From: Paenibacillus ginsengarvi
Lineage (GTDB): Bacteria; Bacillota; Bacilli; Paenibacillales; NBRC-103111
Length of the DNA stretch: 64,000 nt
Direction: 5' to 3'
Assembly (NCBI RefSeq): GCF_003626695.1
Contig: NZ_RBAH01000001.1
Span: 434,001-498,000, forward strand
Shown here: in pieces, positions 40,135 through 48,373 of the stretch
Layout: each line of letters starts with the position of its first letter
Position numbering within the stretch: the stretch's first letter is position 1
Notes under the pieces: model-generated
Told to the model about the DNA's origin: nothing
Databases searched by the model: none
What the model saw: the letters and a program-made list of their open reading frames with translations, nothing else
Made by a program: the position numbers and the translations under genes

Positions 40135-40514
40135 CAGTGTCGCCCCTCTCCAAAAAAAAGATCGAACAGTCCGATTACATCCTGTTTACTCAGCCCGAGC
40201 ATCCGGCTCTCCGCGGCGAGCGACCGCACCTGCTCCTCCAACTGCCGCAGCTTCACTTCCCGGATCGCCTCCTTGTTCTTCTCCGTCACGAACGTCCCTT
40301 TGCCCGCAACGGAAGCGACGAGGCCCTCCTGCTCGAGCTCGTCGTAAGCTCTCTTCGTCGTAATGACGCTAATATTCAGGTCGGCGGCCAAATGGCGAAT
40401 GGAAGGGAGCAATTCCCCCTCGCGAAGCTCGCCGGACAAAATTTGCCGCTTGATCTGCTCTTTGATCTGCTGGTAAATCGGCTCTCCCGAAGCGAGAGAG
40501 ACGGAAAGGTTCAT
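40134..40514 (-). CDS. GntR family repressor, YtrA subfamily
   Basis: A 126-residue regulator: winged helix in residues 10-75 (IYQQIKEQIKRQILSGELREGE, LPSIRHLAADLNIS) with a short C-terminal helical dimerisation part, as in YtrA. It controls the adjoining ABC genes in most known cases. A palindromic operator candidate is at 40546-40580 and GGAAGGAGGC precedes the start. The operon is therefore likely autoregulated. Confidence 0.93.
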   Translation of the reverse strand: MNLSVSLASGEPIYQQIKEQIKRQILSGELREGELLPSIRHLAADLNISVITTKRAYDELEQEGLVASVAGKGTFVTEKNKEAIREVKLRQLEEQVRSLAAESRMLGLSKQDVIGLFDLFFGEGRH

Positions 40515-40545
40515 CGTTTCGCCTCCTTCCGCAAAGCGGCTCTCA

Positions 40546-40580
40546 ACTGTTTATGTATGTATATATCGTATATGAACAGT
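40546..40580 (-). promoter_or_regulatory. Palindromic operator candidate for the GntR regulator
   Basis: ACTGTTTATGTAT and GTATATGAACAGT form an imperfect inverted repeat (10 of 13) around an AT-rich centre, 32 bases before the GntR start. Position and shape suit an autoregulatory YtrA-type operator. Confidence 0.55.
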
Positions 40581-40620
40581 ATATCGTTTCAATCGAGTGG
40601 ATGTCAATCTTAATCGAACA

Positions 40621-40684
40621 AGAAAAGCTTCTGATCGAAGCCAGTTCCACGATGATGACCCTGCATAAGCGGTAGCTTTTCTTC
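40621..40684. repeat. Palindromic intergenic repeat, copy 1 of 2
   Basis: Starts AGAAAAGCTTCTGATCGAAG and ends AGCGGTAGCTTTTCTT; the ends are inverted repeats of each other. It shares a 20-base block (40624-40643) and the right end with a second copy at 52604-52666, while the middle differs. The left part also folds as GCTTC-TGATC-GAAGC. Confidence 0.85.
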
Positions 40685-40807
40685 AAGAAAGGGCGACCGC
40701 GTTTTATCGGAAGTTATTGGGGCTTAAAAAATAGAAACTATTTCAGGCAGCACCATCCCGCCAGCATAGCGGAACTTTCACTTCCGCTTCCCTTCCCCCA
40801 GCCACTG

Positions 40808-40841
40808 GTTCAGAAAGTAGCGAAGTTAAATTTTCTGAAAC
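40808..40841. repeat. Second palindromic repeat type, copy near the acetyltransferase gene
   Basis: GTTCAGAAA...TTTCTGAAAC flank a core GTAGCGAAGTTAA. Related elements with AGCGAAG (or its complement) between TCAGAA/TTCTGA ends are at 52670-52717 and 62585-62639. Confidence 0.65.
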
Positions 40842-40843
40842 GC

Positions 40844-40889
40844 AAAAAAAACCGCAGGCACGGCGCCATACGGCTGCATACCTGCGGTA
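40844..40889 (-). terminator. Terminator of the arylamine acetyltransferase gene
   Basis: ACCGCAGG and CCTGCGGT form an eight-pair stem; on the minus strand it is followed by TTTTTTTTGCG. Confidence 0.9.
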
Positions 40890-40894
40890 TATGG

Positions 40895-41695
40895 CTACGC
40901 TCGGGCGGAATCGTCCAGCACGATGCCGAAAAACTCCCGAAGCGCTTCGTCGTACTCCGGCTTCGTCTGCGGCGTAAACGCCCGCACGCCGCCGGGGGTA
41001 AAAATGCGGAACTCCTTGCCGGCAATCGTATTCCGGCCTTCTTTCGTACGGATCGCCACCATCGCATTTTGCACGAATATCGAGTCCGGCGCATGCTCGC
41101 ACCAGTAGCTCGCCATCGCATAATCCTGCGGCAGCTGCGGCTCCTCCGTAAACGAATAGATGCGGCTCCATTCGCCCCGCTTTCGCTCGCACAGCATCCA
41201 GCCGAAGTAGGAGTCCAGCTCCAGCCGGTACGCCTCGTCTCCCTGCTCGTGTTCGAGTTCCGCAACCATCCGGATCGGCTTGCGCGGAACGATGCCGCCA
41301 ACCCCGACATCACATAAATACGAATGGCCGTCCGCCTCGACCCGAAGCACCTGATGTCTCCGTTTCGGAGGCGGGTTCGGCTCGTCCCGCCAAAAACGGG
41401 CGAAATAATCGGTCACAGTAAAACCCAGTTCGCGCAGCAGCCAGCCGAACAGCGCATTCAGCTCAAAGCAAAATCCGCCGCGGCGGCGCACAACGATTTT
41501 GTCGTAAATGTCCGCGATTTCGAGCGAGATCGGAACGCCGCGTAAAATGTCCAAATTTTCATACGGCACCGTATGCACGTGGCATTCCTGCAAATCGCCA
41601 AGCAGTCTGCCGTTCAAGTCGAGAGGTCCGTCATACCCGATCCGCTCCAAATAAGCGCGCACCTCGGGTTTGATCTGGATAAGGCTATCGTTCAT
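40895..41695 (-). CDS. Arylamine N-acetyltransferase
   Basis: A 266-residue NAT family enzyme that moves acetyl from acetyl-CoA to arylamines or hydrazines. The catalytic triad can be placed: Cys in RRGGFCFELN, His in RRRHQVLRV and Asp in YLCDVGVGG. The ATG at 41695 has GGAAGGAG nine bases before it and gives the family's normal length; the open frame extends upstream without support. Some relatives close polyketide or ansamycin rings, but no such genes lie near. It follows the Btr-like regulator gene by 109 bases. Confidence 0.92.
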   Translation of the reverse strand: MNDSLIQIKPEVRAYLERIGYDGPLDLNGRLLGDLQECHVHTVPYENLDILRGVPISLEIADIYDKIVVRRRGGFCFELNALFGWLLRELGFTVTDYFARFWRDEPNPPPKRRHQVLRVEADGHSYLCDVGVGGIVPRKPIRMVAELEHEQGDEAYRLELDSYFGWMLCERKRGEWSRIYSFTEEPQLPQDYAMASYWCEHAPDSIFVQNAMVAIRTKEGRNTIAGKEFRIFTPGGVRAFTPQTKPEYDEALREFFGIVLDDSARA

Positions 41696-41804
41696 CGTTT
41701 CAAAGCTCCTTCCCCGTATCCTTCTCATCATATCAGGAGCGTCCGCAGCCCGGCAAGACGATGAATCCAAATCCTTCCCGCTTTTCGCAGGGCAGAAAAA
41801 CGCC

Positions 41805-43433
41805 TTACCAGCCCCCCGCCGAATTCGTAAGCAGCTCCGCCATTTCATCCAGATGGTGATCGAGCGTAAGCGGATCGTAAAGCCCCCACTTGCAGGGTAC
41901 GACATAGGCTCTCCCGTTTCGTACTGCCGGCAGGCGGGTCCACGCGGTGCTCCCGAGCATGGCGCGCGCCCACTTCTGGGCCGCATCGTCTTCCGTAACG
42001 AGAAGGAAAACCCGGTCTCCGGCATATTCCTGCATCGCCTCGGGCTCGATGTGCGTCCAGCGCAGCCGCTTGTCGCGCTCCATCAGCTTCCGCAGCTTGT
42101 CTGGCGGAGCGAATCGAAGCGCCCGGTACAACGTATGGCCGAAATTGTAACGGCCGTAGATGAACAGCTTCCGATGTTTGCCGTCGTAAATAAACGCCGT
42201 GGCCGATTCGCCGGGACTCACATAAGGAGCTATAAACTCGCGGGTCCGCTCTGACTTCGCTTCGTACCGGCCGATCCACGCTTCCGCTTCCTTGCGCCTG
42301 TCCAGCAGCGCCCCGATCTTATTCATTCTTGCATATACATCGTCAAACCAATCGATCTCCGCCACCGGCGCCAGCTTGGCAATCGTCTCGTGCCAGTCTT
42401 TGGGGAGAAAGCTCGGCAACAAAATGAGGTCCGGCTTCAGCCGCAATACGAAATCCGCGTCGAACGGCTCTCCGATGCCGGCCACCCCTTTCGCCTCCGC
42501 CGGAAACGCGTGCAGCAGCGATTCATTCGTCCCGACCGGCTTGACGCCGAGCGACAGCAGTTCTCCTAAATATTGCAGCGATACGATTCTCGGCTGGCGG
42601 GCGTACCGGTTCGCATACCGTTTCGGCGACATCCCGACTGTCATCTTAAACCGGCGGCTGAAATAATATTCGTCCTGAAAACCGGCTTCCGCAGCAACAT
42701 CTTTCAGCCGGCTTCCAGGCTGCTGCAGCAGCGTTTTGGCCCGGTTGATCCGCAGCTGCGTCAAATAGTCGATCGGCGTCGAGCCGGTAATCGACTTGAA
42801 TAGGGAGTTGTATTTGGCGCGCCCGACTCCGGCGTCCCTGGCCAACTGATCGATACTGAGCACCTCCCGAAACGACCGGTGCATCACCACGATCGTCTGC
42901 TCTACGGTTCGAATTGCGGTCTGCTCGGAATCGCCGGGACGGTTTTGTTCGAATAGGTCGGCAAGCAGCTCCTGAAACCGAATATTCGCGCGAAACGTTC
43001 CAAGCGGGTCTGTCTGTGCGGCGCCTGCTGCAAGCTCTTCCATAAACTCGGCCAGCAGGTGAAGCTGCTGGAAGCGGACTTCGCCCAACCCCAGCAGCTC
43101 CTCCGCAGCGCCGCTCCCGTTAGCGCCCCGACCGCCCGGGTCGTCCACGATAAAGTGCAGCCGATAAAGCAGCAGCGCTTCGGCCGAAGCCGCCTCCGTC
43201 CGGACCACCGATCCGGGTCGCATCATCAGGCAAACGCCGGCATATAGCGGGTGAAGCTTGCTGTTTATGGCAATCGTTCCTTGTCCCCGCACGACGGCGA
43301 GCCAGCAATAATCGCTTAACATCGTTTTGTCGGACTGCGCGCCAGGCGGCATCGTCTCCGTCAGAGCGGCGGATAAATGAAAGGAAGGCAGTCTGTGGAG
43401 AACGACTGCGGCTCCAGCTTCGCTCGGGTTCAT
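41805..43433 (-). CDS. AraC regulator fused to a siderophore-binding domain (Btr-like)
   Basis: A 542-residue fusion. Residues 1-150 are a cupin-type sensor, about 170-275 the AraC helix-turn-helix domain (LSIDQLARDAGVGRAKYNSL, EAGFQDEYYFSRRFK), and about 285-530 a TroA/FhuD-type binding domain. Bacillus subtilis Btr has the last two parts and binds bacillibactin to activate feuABC. The end (GRAYVVPCKWGLYDPLTLDH) is close to that of the lipoprotein gene upstream (GKAYVVGNKWSFYDPITLDW), so both probably bind the same ligand. ATG at 43433 has GGGGGG seven bases upstream; a Fur box overlaps the region before it. Confidence 0.93.
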   Translation of the reverse strand: MNPSEAGAAVVLHRLPSFHLSAALTETMPPGAQSDKTMLSDYCWLAVVRGQGTIAINSKLHPLYAGVCLMMRPGSVVRTEAASAEALLLYRLHFIVDDPGGRGANGSGAAEELLGLGEVRFQQLHLLAEFMEELAAGAAQTDPLGTFRANIRFQELLADLFEQNRPGDSEQTAIRTVEQTIVVMHRSFREVLSIDQLARDAGVGRAKYNSLFKSITGSTPIDYLTQLRINRAKTLLQQPGSRLKDVAAEAGFQDEYYFSRRFKMTVGMSPKRYANRYARQPRIVSLQYLGELLSLGVKPVGTNESLLHAFPAEAKGVAGIGEPFDADFVLRLKPDLILLPSFLPKDWHETIAKLAPVAEIDWFDDVYARMNKIGALLDRRKEAEAWIGRYEAKSERTREFIAPYVSPGESATAFIYDGKHRKLFIYGRYNFGHTLYRALRFAPPDKLRKLMERDKRLRWTHIEPEAMQEYAGDRVFLLVTEDDAAQKWARAMLGSTAWTRLPAVRNGRAYVVPCKWGLYDPLTLDHHLDEMAELLTNSAGGW

Positions 43434-43453
43434 CGTCGGGCCCCCCTTCCAAT

Positions 43454-43468
43454 TGATAACCATTCTCA
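43454..43468 (-). promoter_or_regulatory. Fur box of the Btr-like regulator gene
   Basis: TGATAACCATTCTCA matches 12-13 of the 15-base TGATAATNATTATCA consensus and lies 21 bases before the chosen start, where Fur-Fe would block transcription. Confidence 0.8.
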
Positions 43469-43529
43469 TGAAATATTATAGGCGATGACGGCTCCCGATT
43501 CAACGCATTTGCAGCAAATAGCCCCTCAG

Positions 43530-43561
43530 CCAAACAAAAGAAGCTGTCAAAAGCGACAGCT
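43530..43561 (-). terminator. Terminator of the siderophore-binding lipoprotein gene
   Basis: AGCTGTC-AAAAGC-GACAGCT hairpin, followed on the minus strand by TTCTTTTGTTTGG. It sits 24 bases after the lipoprotein stop, so the regulator gene has its own transcript start. Confidence 0.8.
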
Positions 43562-43585
43562 CTATTTGCTTACACGGACGTTCGG

Positions 43586-44608
43586 TTATTTCATAAGCAG
43601 CTTGGGCATTTCGTCCAGCAGCCAGTCGAGCGTAATCGGGTCGTAGAACGACCATTTGTTGCCTACGACGTAAGCTTTGCCGTTTTTGACGGCAGGAAGG
43701 TTTTTCCACACAGGCGATTCCAGAAACTCATCGGCCACTTTTTTCAAGTCGGGATTGGCCTCGTTGACCACGATGAAGATCCGGTCTCCGGCATAATCGG
43801 GCAGCGTTTCCGCCGAGATCGTCTGCCACAGCGTATCTTTGTTGCTGCCCTCGAACAGTTTGGCCGCCTTCTCCGGACGGGCAAAGCCGAGTGCGTCGTA
43901 CATCGTCGAGCCGAGCCGCAGATTGCCGTACACGTACAGCTTCTTATCCTGAAACAGCACGAACGCCGTCGCCGTTTCGCCCGGCTTGATGTAGCTTTTG
44001 AGCTGTTCCCGCTTCTCTTGCGCTTTTTTGTTGTACTTGGCGATCCAATCCTCCGCTTCCTTCGATTTGCCCATGATGTCGCCCATCGTTCGCAGCCGGG
44101 TAAACAAGTCGATCGTATAGCTGATTACGACAGTAGGAGCGATTTTGGAAAGCGCGTCAATGCCGTTCTGGTCCAGAAAGTCCGGCACAAGAATCAAGTC
44201 GGGGTTCAGCGCGAGCACCTTCTCCATATTCGGATTGACGCCTTGCCCGCCGATATCCTCCGTTCCCTGCAGCTGTTCCTTCGTCATCATCTGCGTAGCC
44301 GTCGCGTAGTTCGTTCCGATCGCCATGACGCCCAAAGCAAACGTTTCCGCCGGAAAGTAGTGGGAAATTATACGCTGCGGCTTCATCGGAACCGTCACCT
44401 CGCGCCCCTTGGCATCCTTGACGAGTTTTGTGGCCGACTCCGAAGCGGCGGGCTTTTGGGCCGTATTTGTTGAATCGGACGACGGCGCGGAGGTACTCCC
44501 GGCCTGGTCTGCTCCGGTAGTATCGCTTTTCGCTCCGCAAGCGACGAGCAGCGAAGCGAGCATTACGAGGACGAGCAGCAAAACGGCGTAATGGTTTGTA
44601 CGTAACAA
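43586..44608 (-). CDS. Iron-siderophore ABC substrate-binding lipoprotein
   Basis: A 340-residue FeuA/FhuD-type binding protein. Signal peptide with lipobox LVAC (Cys24 from the TTG start), then a Ser/Thr/Asp linker. The fold begins AKGREVTVPMKPQRIISHYF and has VNPNMEKVLALNPDLILVPD. TTG at 44608 is chosen: GAGGGG lies six bases before it and a Fur box immediately upstream; an ATG at 44680 would place that box inside the gene. No permease or ATPase genes adjoin, so it must use a system coded elsewhere (FeuBC-like plus a shared ATPase). Confidence 0.93.
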   Translation of the reverse strand: MLRTNHYAVLLLVLVMLASLLVACGAKSDTTGADQAGSTSAPSSDSTNTAQKPAASESATKLVKDAKGREVTVPMKPQRIISHYFPAETFALGVMAIGTNYATATQMMTKEQLQGTEDIGGQGVNPNMEKVLALNPDLILVPDFLDQNGIDALSKIAPTVVISYTIDLFTRLRTMGDIMGKSKEAEDWIAKYNKKAQEKREQLKSYIKPGETATAFVLFQDKKLYVYGNLRLGSTMYDALGFARPEKAAKLFEGSNKDTLWQTISAETLPDYAGDRIFIVVNEANPDLKKVADEFLESPVWKNLPAVKNGKAYVVGNKWSFYDPITLDWLLDEMPKLLMK

Positions 44609-44624
44609 TGATGTCCCCTCCGAA

Positions 44625-44639
44625 TGATATTGATTCTCA
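44625..44639 (-). promoter_or_regulatory. Fur box of the siderophore-binding lipoprotein gene
   Basis: TGATATTGATTCTCA, 7-1-7 dyad close to the Fur consensus, 17 bases before the TTG start. Confidence 0.85.
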
Positions 44640-44727
44640 TTTGCATCACAATTCCATAGTAAGCCCCCTATCCGGCACATTCAATGGATTTTTTATACGA
44701 AATTTTCGCACTTTTTTTTCTGAAGAC

Positions 44728-44758
44728 AAAAAAACTGCCGGTTGTTACACCGGCAGGC
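44728..44758 (-). terminator. Terminator of the mannosidase/isomerase locus
   Basis: CTGCCGG and CCGGCAG with loop TGTAACAA on the minus strand, then TTTTTTTG. Strong intrinsic terminator 33 bases after the last isomerase gene. Confidence 0.93.
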
Positions 44759-44790
44759 GTTTGAAGCAGCTTTCTTATTCGGCTGGACGA

Positions 44791-45690
44791 TTACGGCAAA
44801 TACTCGGCGATTTTTCCGCGCAAAAAGCGGACCGACGCCGCCATCTCCTCGAGCCCGTTTACACCGTCCTCGACCGAGATCCAGCTTTGGAAACGGATTT
44901 CGCGCAGCACGCGGAAAATGTGGTCGTAATCGTTCATGCCTTTGCCGATGACGCCGTGCGCCAGCGCCTCGGAGTAACCTTTCAGCGTGTAGGTTTTCAG
45001 ATCGTCCAGCGTATACCCTTCCTTCAAGTAGCGGTCGCTCGCGTGCATCGTAAACACGCGGTTTTTCACCTGATCGAGCAGCTTCAGCGGATCTTCTCCG
45101 GCCACGATCGCGTTGGACGGATCGTAATTGACGCCGAACGACGGAGACGAAATTTGCCGGATAATATCCAGAAACAGCTCCGACGCCTGAGCGAACTCGG
45201 GATATTCCCATAATCCGTCCTTGTAATGGTTCTCCATCACGAGGCAGACGTTGCTCCGCTCCGCATAAGGCAGCAGCTCGCCGATGCCTTCAACCGTCCA
45301 GCGGATGCCGTCCTCCTTCGCCACGCCGGGACGCCTCTGCCCGGACAACACGCGGCAGCTGCGAAATTCGGCCGGACCGAGAAACGCCATCACGTCGATC
45401 ATATCCTTCAGCTTGCGCACCTCGTTGCTGCGATAGGCCGGATCGGGATGGGTGAAATCGGGAGACGAGCACATCATTGGGATCTCCAACTGCTGCTTGG
45501 CCGCTGCCTCTTTGATCCGGCGCAAATACGCTTTATCCGTCGACTTCAGAAAGAGCGGATACAGCTCGAGCCCGTCGGCTCGCAGCGTTCCCGCCATCTC
45601 GATCCATTCGAACAGGTCGAGCTCGCCGCTTACGAGCTGATCCATATAGCCTTTCGGAAAAACGGCAATTTTGGCCTTGTTCCGTTTCAT
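44791..45690 (-). CDS. Sugar phosphate isomerase/epimerase (TIM barrel), second in the locus
   Basis: A 299-residue xylose-isomerase-like barrel. Blocks are MVENHYKDGLWEYP-like (LVMENHYKDGLW), FGVNYDPSNAIVAGEDP with metal ligands, FTMHASDRYLKEG and SVEDGVNGLEEM. It lacks a signal peptide. The ATG at 45690 follows a GAAAGGAG 14 bases upstream; a GTG one codon earlier would be nearer. It is the last gene of the run with dehydrogenase, HPS-like, isomerase and mannosidase genes and probably interconverts the keto sugar made by the dehydrogenase. Confidence 0.9.
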   Translation of the reverse strand: MKRNKAKIAVFPKGYMDQLVSGELDLFEWIEMAGTLRADGLELYPLFLKSTDKAYLRRIKEAAAKQQLEIPMMCSSPDFTHPDPAYRSNEVRKLKDMIDVMAFLGPAEFRSCRVLSGQRRPGVAKEDGIRWTVEGIGELLPYAERSNVCLVMENHYKDGLWEYPEFAQASELFLDIIRQISSPSFGVNYDPSNAIVAGEDPLKLLDQVKNRVFTMHASDRYLKEGYTLDDLKTYTLKGYSEALAHGVIGKGMNDYDHIFRVLREIRFQSWISVEDGVNGLEEMAASVRFLRGKIAEYLP

Positions 45691-45716
45691 CACGGTTCGA
45701 TCCGCTCCTTTCTCGC

Positions 45717-46757
45717 TCAGGTTTGGGGCAGCAATATCGACTTGGCGTGGGCGAGCGAATCCATCTCGTCGAACGCCTTCTTCCAGTCGTCGATCGGATA
45801 CAGCTTCGTCATTGGCAGCGGATCGAGCTCTCCTTTGGACATAAGCAGCAGCACCTTCTCCCACATCGGCCAGTTGTGGCTGAACGAGCCTTGCAGACGG
45901 GCCGCCTTCTGGATAAGCGGGTCCAGCGAAAAGCCGACGGGCGCAGGGCCCCAGCCGATTTTCGTAATTTGCCCGCCGGGGCGGACGAGCTCGATGCTCT
46001 GCCGCAGCGTCACCGAGATCCCCACCGCGTCCAGCACAAGATCGGGCCCCATGCCGTCGCCATACTTCAAAATGTCCGCTACGACGTCGCATTCGTCGGC
46101 AACTACGGCCCGGTCCGCTCCGAACCGCTTCGCCACTTCGAGCCGGTTCCGGTCTTTAGCGGTTCCGACAATGGTCAGTCTGCCGGGGGAAAACAGCTTC
46201 GCCGCCTGAACGGCCATGAGACCGATCGGACCGGGGCCGAATACGACCACATCGTCGCCCGGACGAATATGGGAATGAAAAGCGACCGCGTTGTAGGCGA
46301 CGCAGGCCGGCTCGGTCATCGCCGCCGCCTCGAAGGAAACGTTGTCCGGGATGCGATGGCAAATCGCCTCGCGCGTGCGCAAAAATTGCGCCATCGCGCC
46401 GTCCTCCAGCACGCCGTAACCCCGGCGCGACGGGCAAAGATTGTACTGCCCGGTACGGCAGTAGACGCATGTTTCGCATATATAGGCCGGCGTTTCGCTG
46501 ACGACGCGATCCCCTTTTTGGAATAAGGTGACCTCGCTGCCTACTTCCACCACGACGCCCGAATACTCATGGCCTAGCGTAACCGGCCGCCGGACCGGAA
46601 AGCCCTGGCTGTCGTGATACATATGCAGGTCGCTGCCACAAACGCCTGCGGCCATAACCTGAATGACGATCTCCTTCGGACCTCGTACGGCCGGCACCTC
46701 GACCTCGCGAAGCTCTACGCTTCCGGCTCCGCCCGCATAGTTGACTACAGCTTTCAT
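45717..46757 (-). CDS. Zinc-dependent medium-chain sugar/polyol dehydrogenase
   Basis: A 346-residue MDR enzyme. Catalytic zinc ligands lie in GVCGSDLHMYH and GHEYSGVVVEVG, structural zinc in CETCVYCRTGQYNLC, and the NAD site in VFGPGPIGLMAVQAAK. Closest in style to sorbitol, galactitol-phosphate or threonine dehydrogenases. The ATG at 46757 has GGGAG five bases upstream. It lies between the HPS-like gene (28 bases) and the isomerase (26 bases), so it is part of one catabolic operon. Confidence 0.93.
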   Translation of the reverse strand: MKAVVNYAGGAGSVELREVEVPAVRGPKEIVIQVMAAGVCGSDLHMYHDSQGFPVRRPVTLGHEYSGVVVEVGSEVTLFQKGDRVVSETPAYICETCVYCRTGQYNLCPSRRGYGVLEDGAMAQFLRTREAICHRIPDNVSFEAAAMTEPACVAYNAVAFHSHIRPGDDVVVFGPGPIGLMAVQAAKLFSPGRLTIVGTAKDRNRLEVAKRFGADRAVVADECDVVADILKYGDGMGPDLVLDAVGISVTLRQSIELVRPGGQITKIGWGPAPVGFSLDPLIQKAARLQGSFSHNWPMWEKVLLLMSKGELDPLPMTKLYPIDDWKKAFDEMDSLAHAKSILLPQT

Positions 46758-46785
46758 CATCTCTCCCGCCACCTCGCTCGCTCGT

Positions 46786-47463
46786 TTACGCCTGCTTCTT
46801 CACTTCGGTAACAACGCGCTGAATGATCGCGAGCAGCTCCTCGCGATTCGTGCTTGGTTTGAACTCCTGTTTGTCGATGACAAGCGGTGCGCCGAGCACA
46901 ACGAGCGGCGCTCCGTGCTTCGGCATTTGCGCCGCCTGCTCGATGGAAAGGCCTCCGACCGCCTGAACCGGAATATTCACCGCCTGCACAACCTCGCGCA
47001 GATGATCGAACGGCGTCCGCGCCGGGTCTTCTCCTCTCTCGTCGAAGCCGGTATGTACGATGATGTAATGGACCCCGTTCGCCTCCAGCATCCGGGCGCA
47101 GGCGACCGGATCGGGGGCGGCCATAATGTCGCCCATAACGGAGATGCCGTAATCGTTCGCCGCTCTAACAACGGCGCGAATCGTCGCCTGATGCGCGACG
47201 CCCATGACAACGACATGCGTGGCGCCGGCCTTTGCCATCATCTCGGCCTCGAGATAACCGCCGTCCATCGTTTTCAGATCGGCCACGATCGGGTGATCCG
47301 GGAACGCTTTTCTCAAAGCGGCAACGGCATGAAGTCCTTCGCCGAGCAGCAGCGGCGTGCCGGCCTCGAGCCAATCGACGCCCGCCTCCACGGCAACCGC
47401 GGCGATATCGAGCGCCTCCTGAATATTCGTCACATCCAGCGAAATTTGTACGATCGGTTCCAT
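46786..47463 (-). CDS. 3-hexulose-6-phosphate synthase / keto-gulonate-6-P decarboxylase-like enzyme
   Basis: A 225-residue orotidine-phosphate-decarboxylase superfamily barrel. The family signature ADLKTMDGGYLEAEMMAKAG is present, with SLDVTNIQEAL at the start, HTGFDERG in the middle and QAVGGLSIEQA phosphate-binding loop near the end. HPS condenses formaldehyde with ribulose-5-phosphate; relatives decarboxylate 3-keto-L-gulonate-6-P or carry out similar aldol steps. No hexulose-phosphate isomerase (HxlB) gene is next to it, and its partners are isomerases and a dehydrogenase. A catabolic aldolase or decarboxylase role is therefore more likely than formaldehyde detoxification. Confidence 0.88.
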   Translation of the reverse strand: MEPIVQISLDVTNIQEALDIAAVAVEAGVDWLEAGTPLLLGEGLHAVAALRKAFPDHPIVADLKTMDGGYLEAEMMAKAGATHVVVMGVAHQATIRAVVRAANDYGISVMGDIMAAPDPVACARMLEANGVHYIIVHTGFDERGEDPARTPFDHLREVVQAVNIPVQAVGGLSIEQAAQMPKHGAPLVVLGAPLVIDKQEFKPSTNREELLAIIQRVVTEVKKQA

Positions 47464-47481
47464 TGTTCTTCCCCGCCTCTT

Positions 47482-48351
47482 CTATTTGAAATAGCCCGCC
47501 AAATGCTCGAACCCTTTGCGGATGCCCTCTTGCTCTTTCTCCAGCGTTCCCCGGAAGCGGTGATCTTCCAACTCGATGCAGATCGCTCCCGTGTAGCCGA
47601 GACGGTCAAGCCGTGCGGCTACCTGCTCCCAGGCTACCGCTCCGTGGCCGGGAATCGTATACCTCCAGAAGCCGCCGGAAAATCCGAACTTCGTTCCGAA
47701 CGTCGGGGAAATGATGCCGGATTCGTACCGTTCCTCGTCCAGCATTTCCGTATCTTTGCCGTGGCAGTGGTTCACCCGTTCCCCGAATTCGGACAGCACG
47801 CGCAAATAATCGATGCCGAGCCAGACGAGATGGGAAGGATCGTAGTTGAGCCCGAAATGCTTGGACGGCACGGCCTCGAACATCACCCGCCACATTTCCG
47901 GCGTACAGCCGATCGTCGGAAATTCCGGCCCTGGCCCCGGCCAGCCCTCGATAGCGATATAAACGCCCTTCTCCTCGGCTCGCCGCACGACTTCGGGGAA
48001 GGCATCCTTCCAGATCGCAAACGTCTCCTTGCGCGGCTGCGAGCGGTCGTCCGGGACGAGGCACATAAACATCACGGACGCGCCGGCCGCGGCAATGGCA
48101 TCGATCTGTTCCTTCAAGGACGTGACAGCGGCTTCCCGCTTCGCGTCGTCCTTGCACAGCAAATAGCGGACGCCCTGCGCATCGACCGAGCCGATCTGCA
48201 GTCCGTGGCGCTCCAATGTCGGCCTCGTCTCTTCCGTCAGCGATCCGACGTCGAGCACGTCCAGACCGATGCCAGCCGCCCATTTCGCCGTGTATTCGAG
48301 ACCCTGTTCGTTCAGTTGTCTTGGTATACGCGTGCCGATTTTCCAACCCAT
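47482..48351 (-). CDS. Sugar phosphate isomerase/epimerase (TIM barrel), first in the locus
   Basis: A 289-residue barrel with TAKWAAGIGLDVLDVG near the start, AIEGWPGPGPEFPTIG, FGLNYDPSHLVWLGIDYL and HCHGKDTEML, and CIELEDHRF at the end: metal-binding residues of the xylose-isomerase-like family. ATG at 48351 is preferred because AGGAG lies ten bases before it. It follows the GH38 gene by 22 bases and precedes the HPS-like gene by 18. Similar in outline to the barrel at 44791 but not a close copy. Confidence 0.9.
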   Translation of the reverse strand: MGWKIGTRIPRQLNEQGLEYTAKWAAGIGLDVLDVGSLTEETRPTLERHGLQIGSVDAQGVRYLLCKDDAKREAAVTSLKEQIDAIAAAGASVMFMCLVPDDRSQPRKETFAIWKDAFPEVVRRAEEKGVYIAIEGWPGPGPEFPTIGCTPEMWRVMFEAVPSKHFGLNYDPSHLVWLGIDYLRVLSEFGERVNHCHGKDTEMLDEERYESGIISPTFGTKFGFSGGFWRYTIPGHGAVAWEQVAARLDRLGYTGAICIELEDHRFRGTLEKEQEGIRKGFEHLAGYFK

Positions 48352-48373
48352 GCCTTCCACGCTCCTATACGAA

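Larger units (their letters stand above)
40515..40894. other. Intergenic region between the GntR operon and the acetyltransferase gene
   Basis: It holds the GntR operator candidate near 40560, two palindromic repeats (40621-40684 and 40808-40841) and the terminator of the acetyltransferase gene. The 120 bases between the repeats show no open frame with a ribosome site. Confidence 0.7.

Noticed and set aside
40743..41313. Minus-strand frames overlapping the acetyltransferase
   Set aside because: They are out-of-frame readings of the NAT gene with no coding character.
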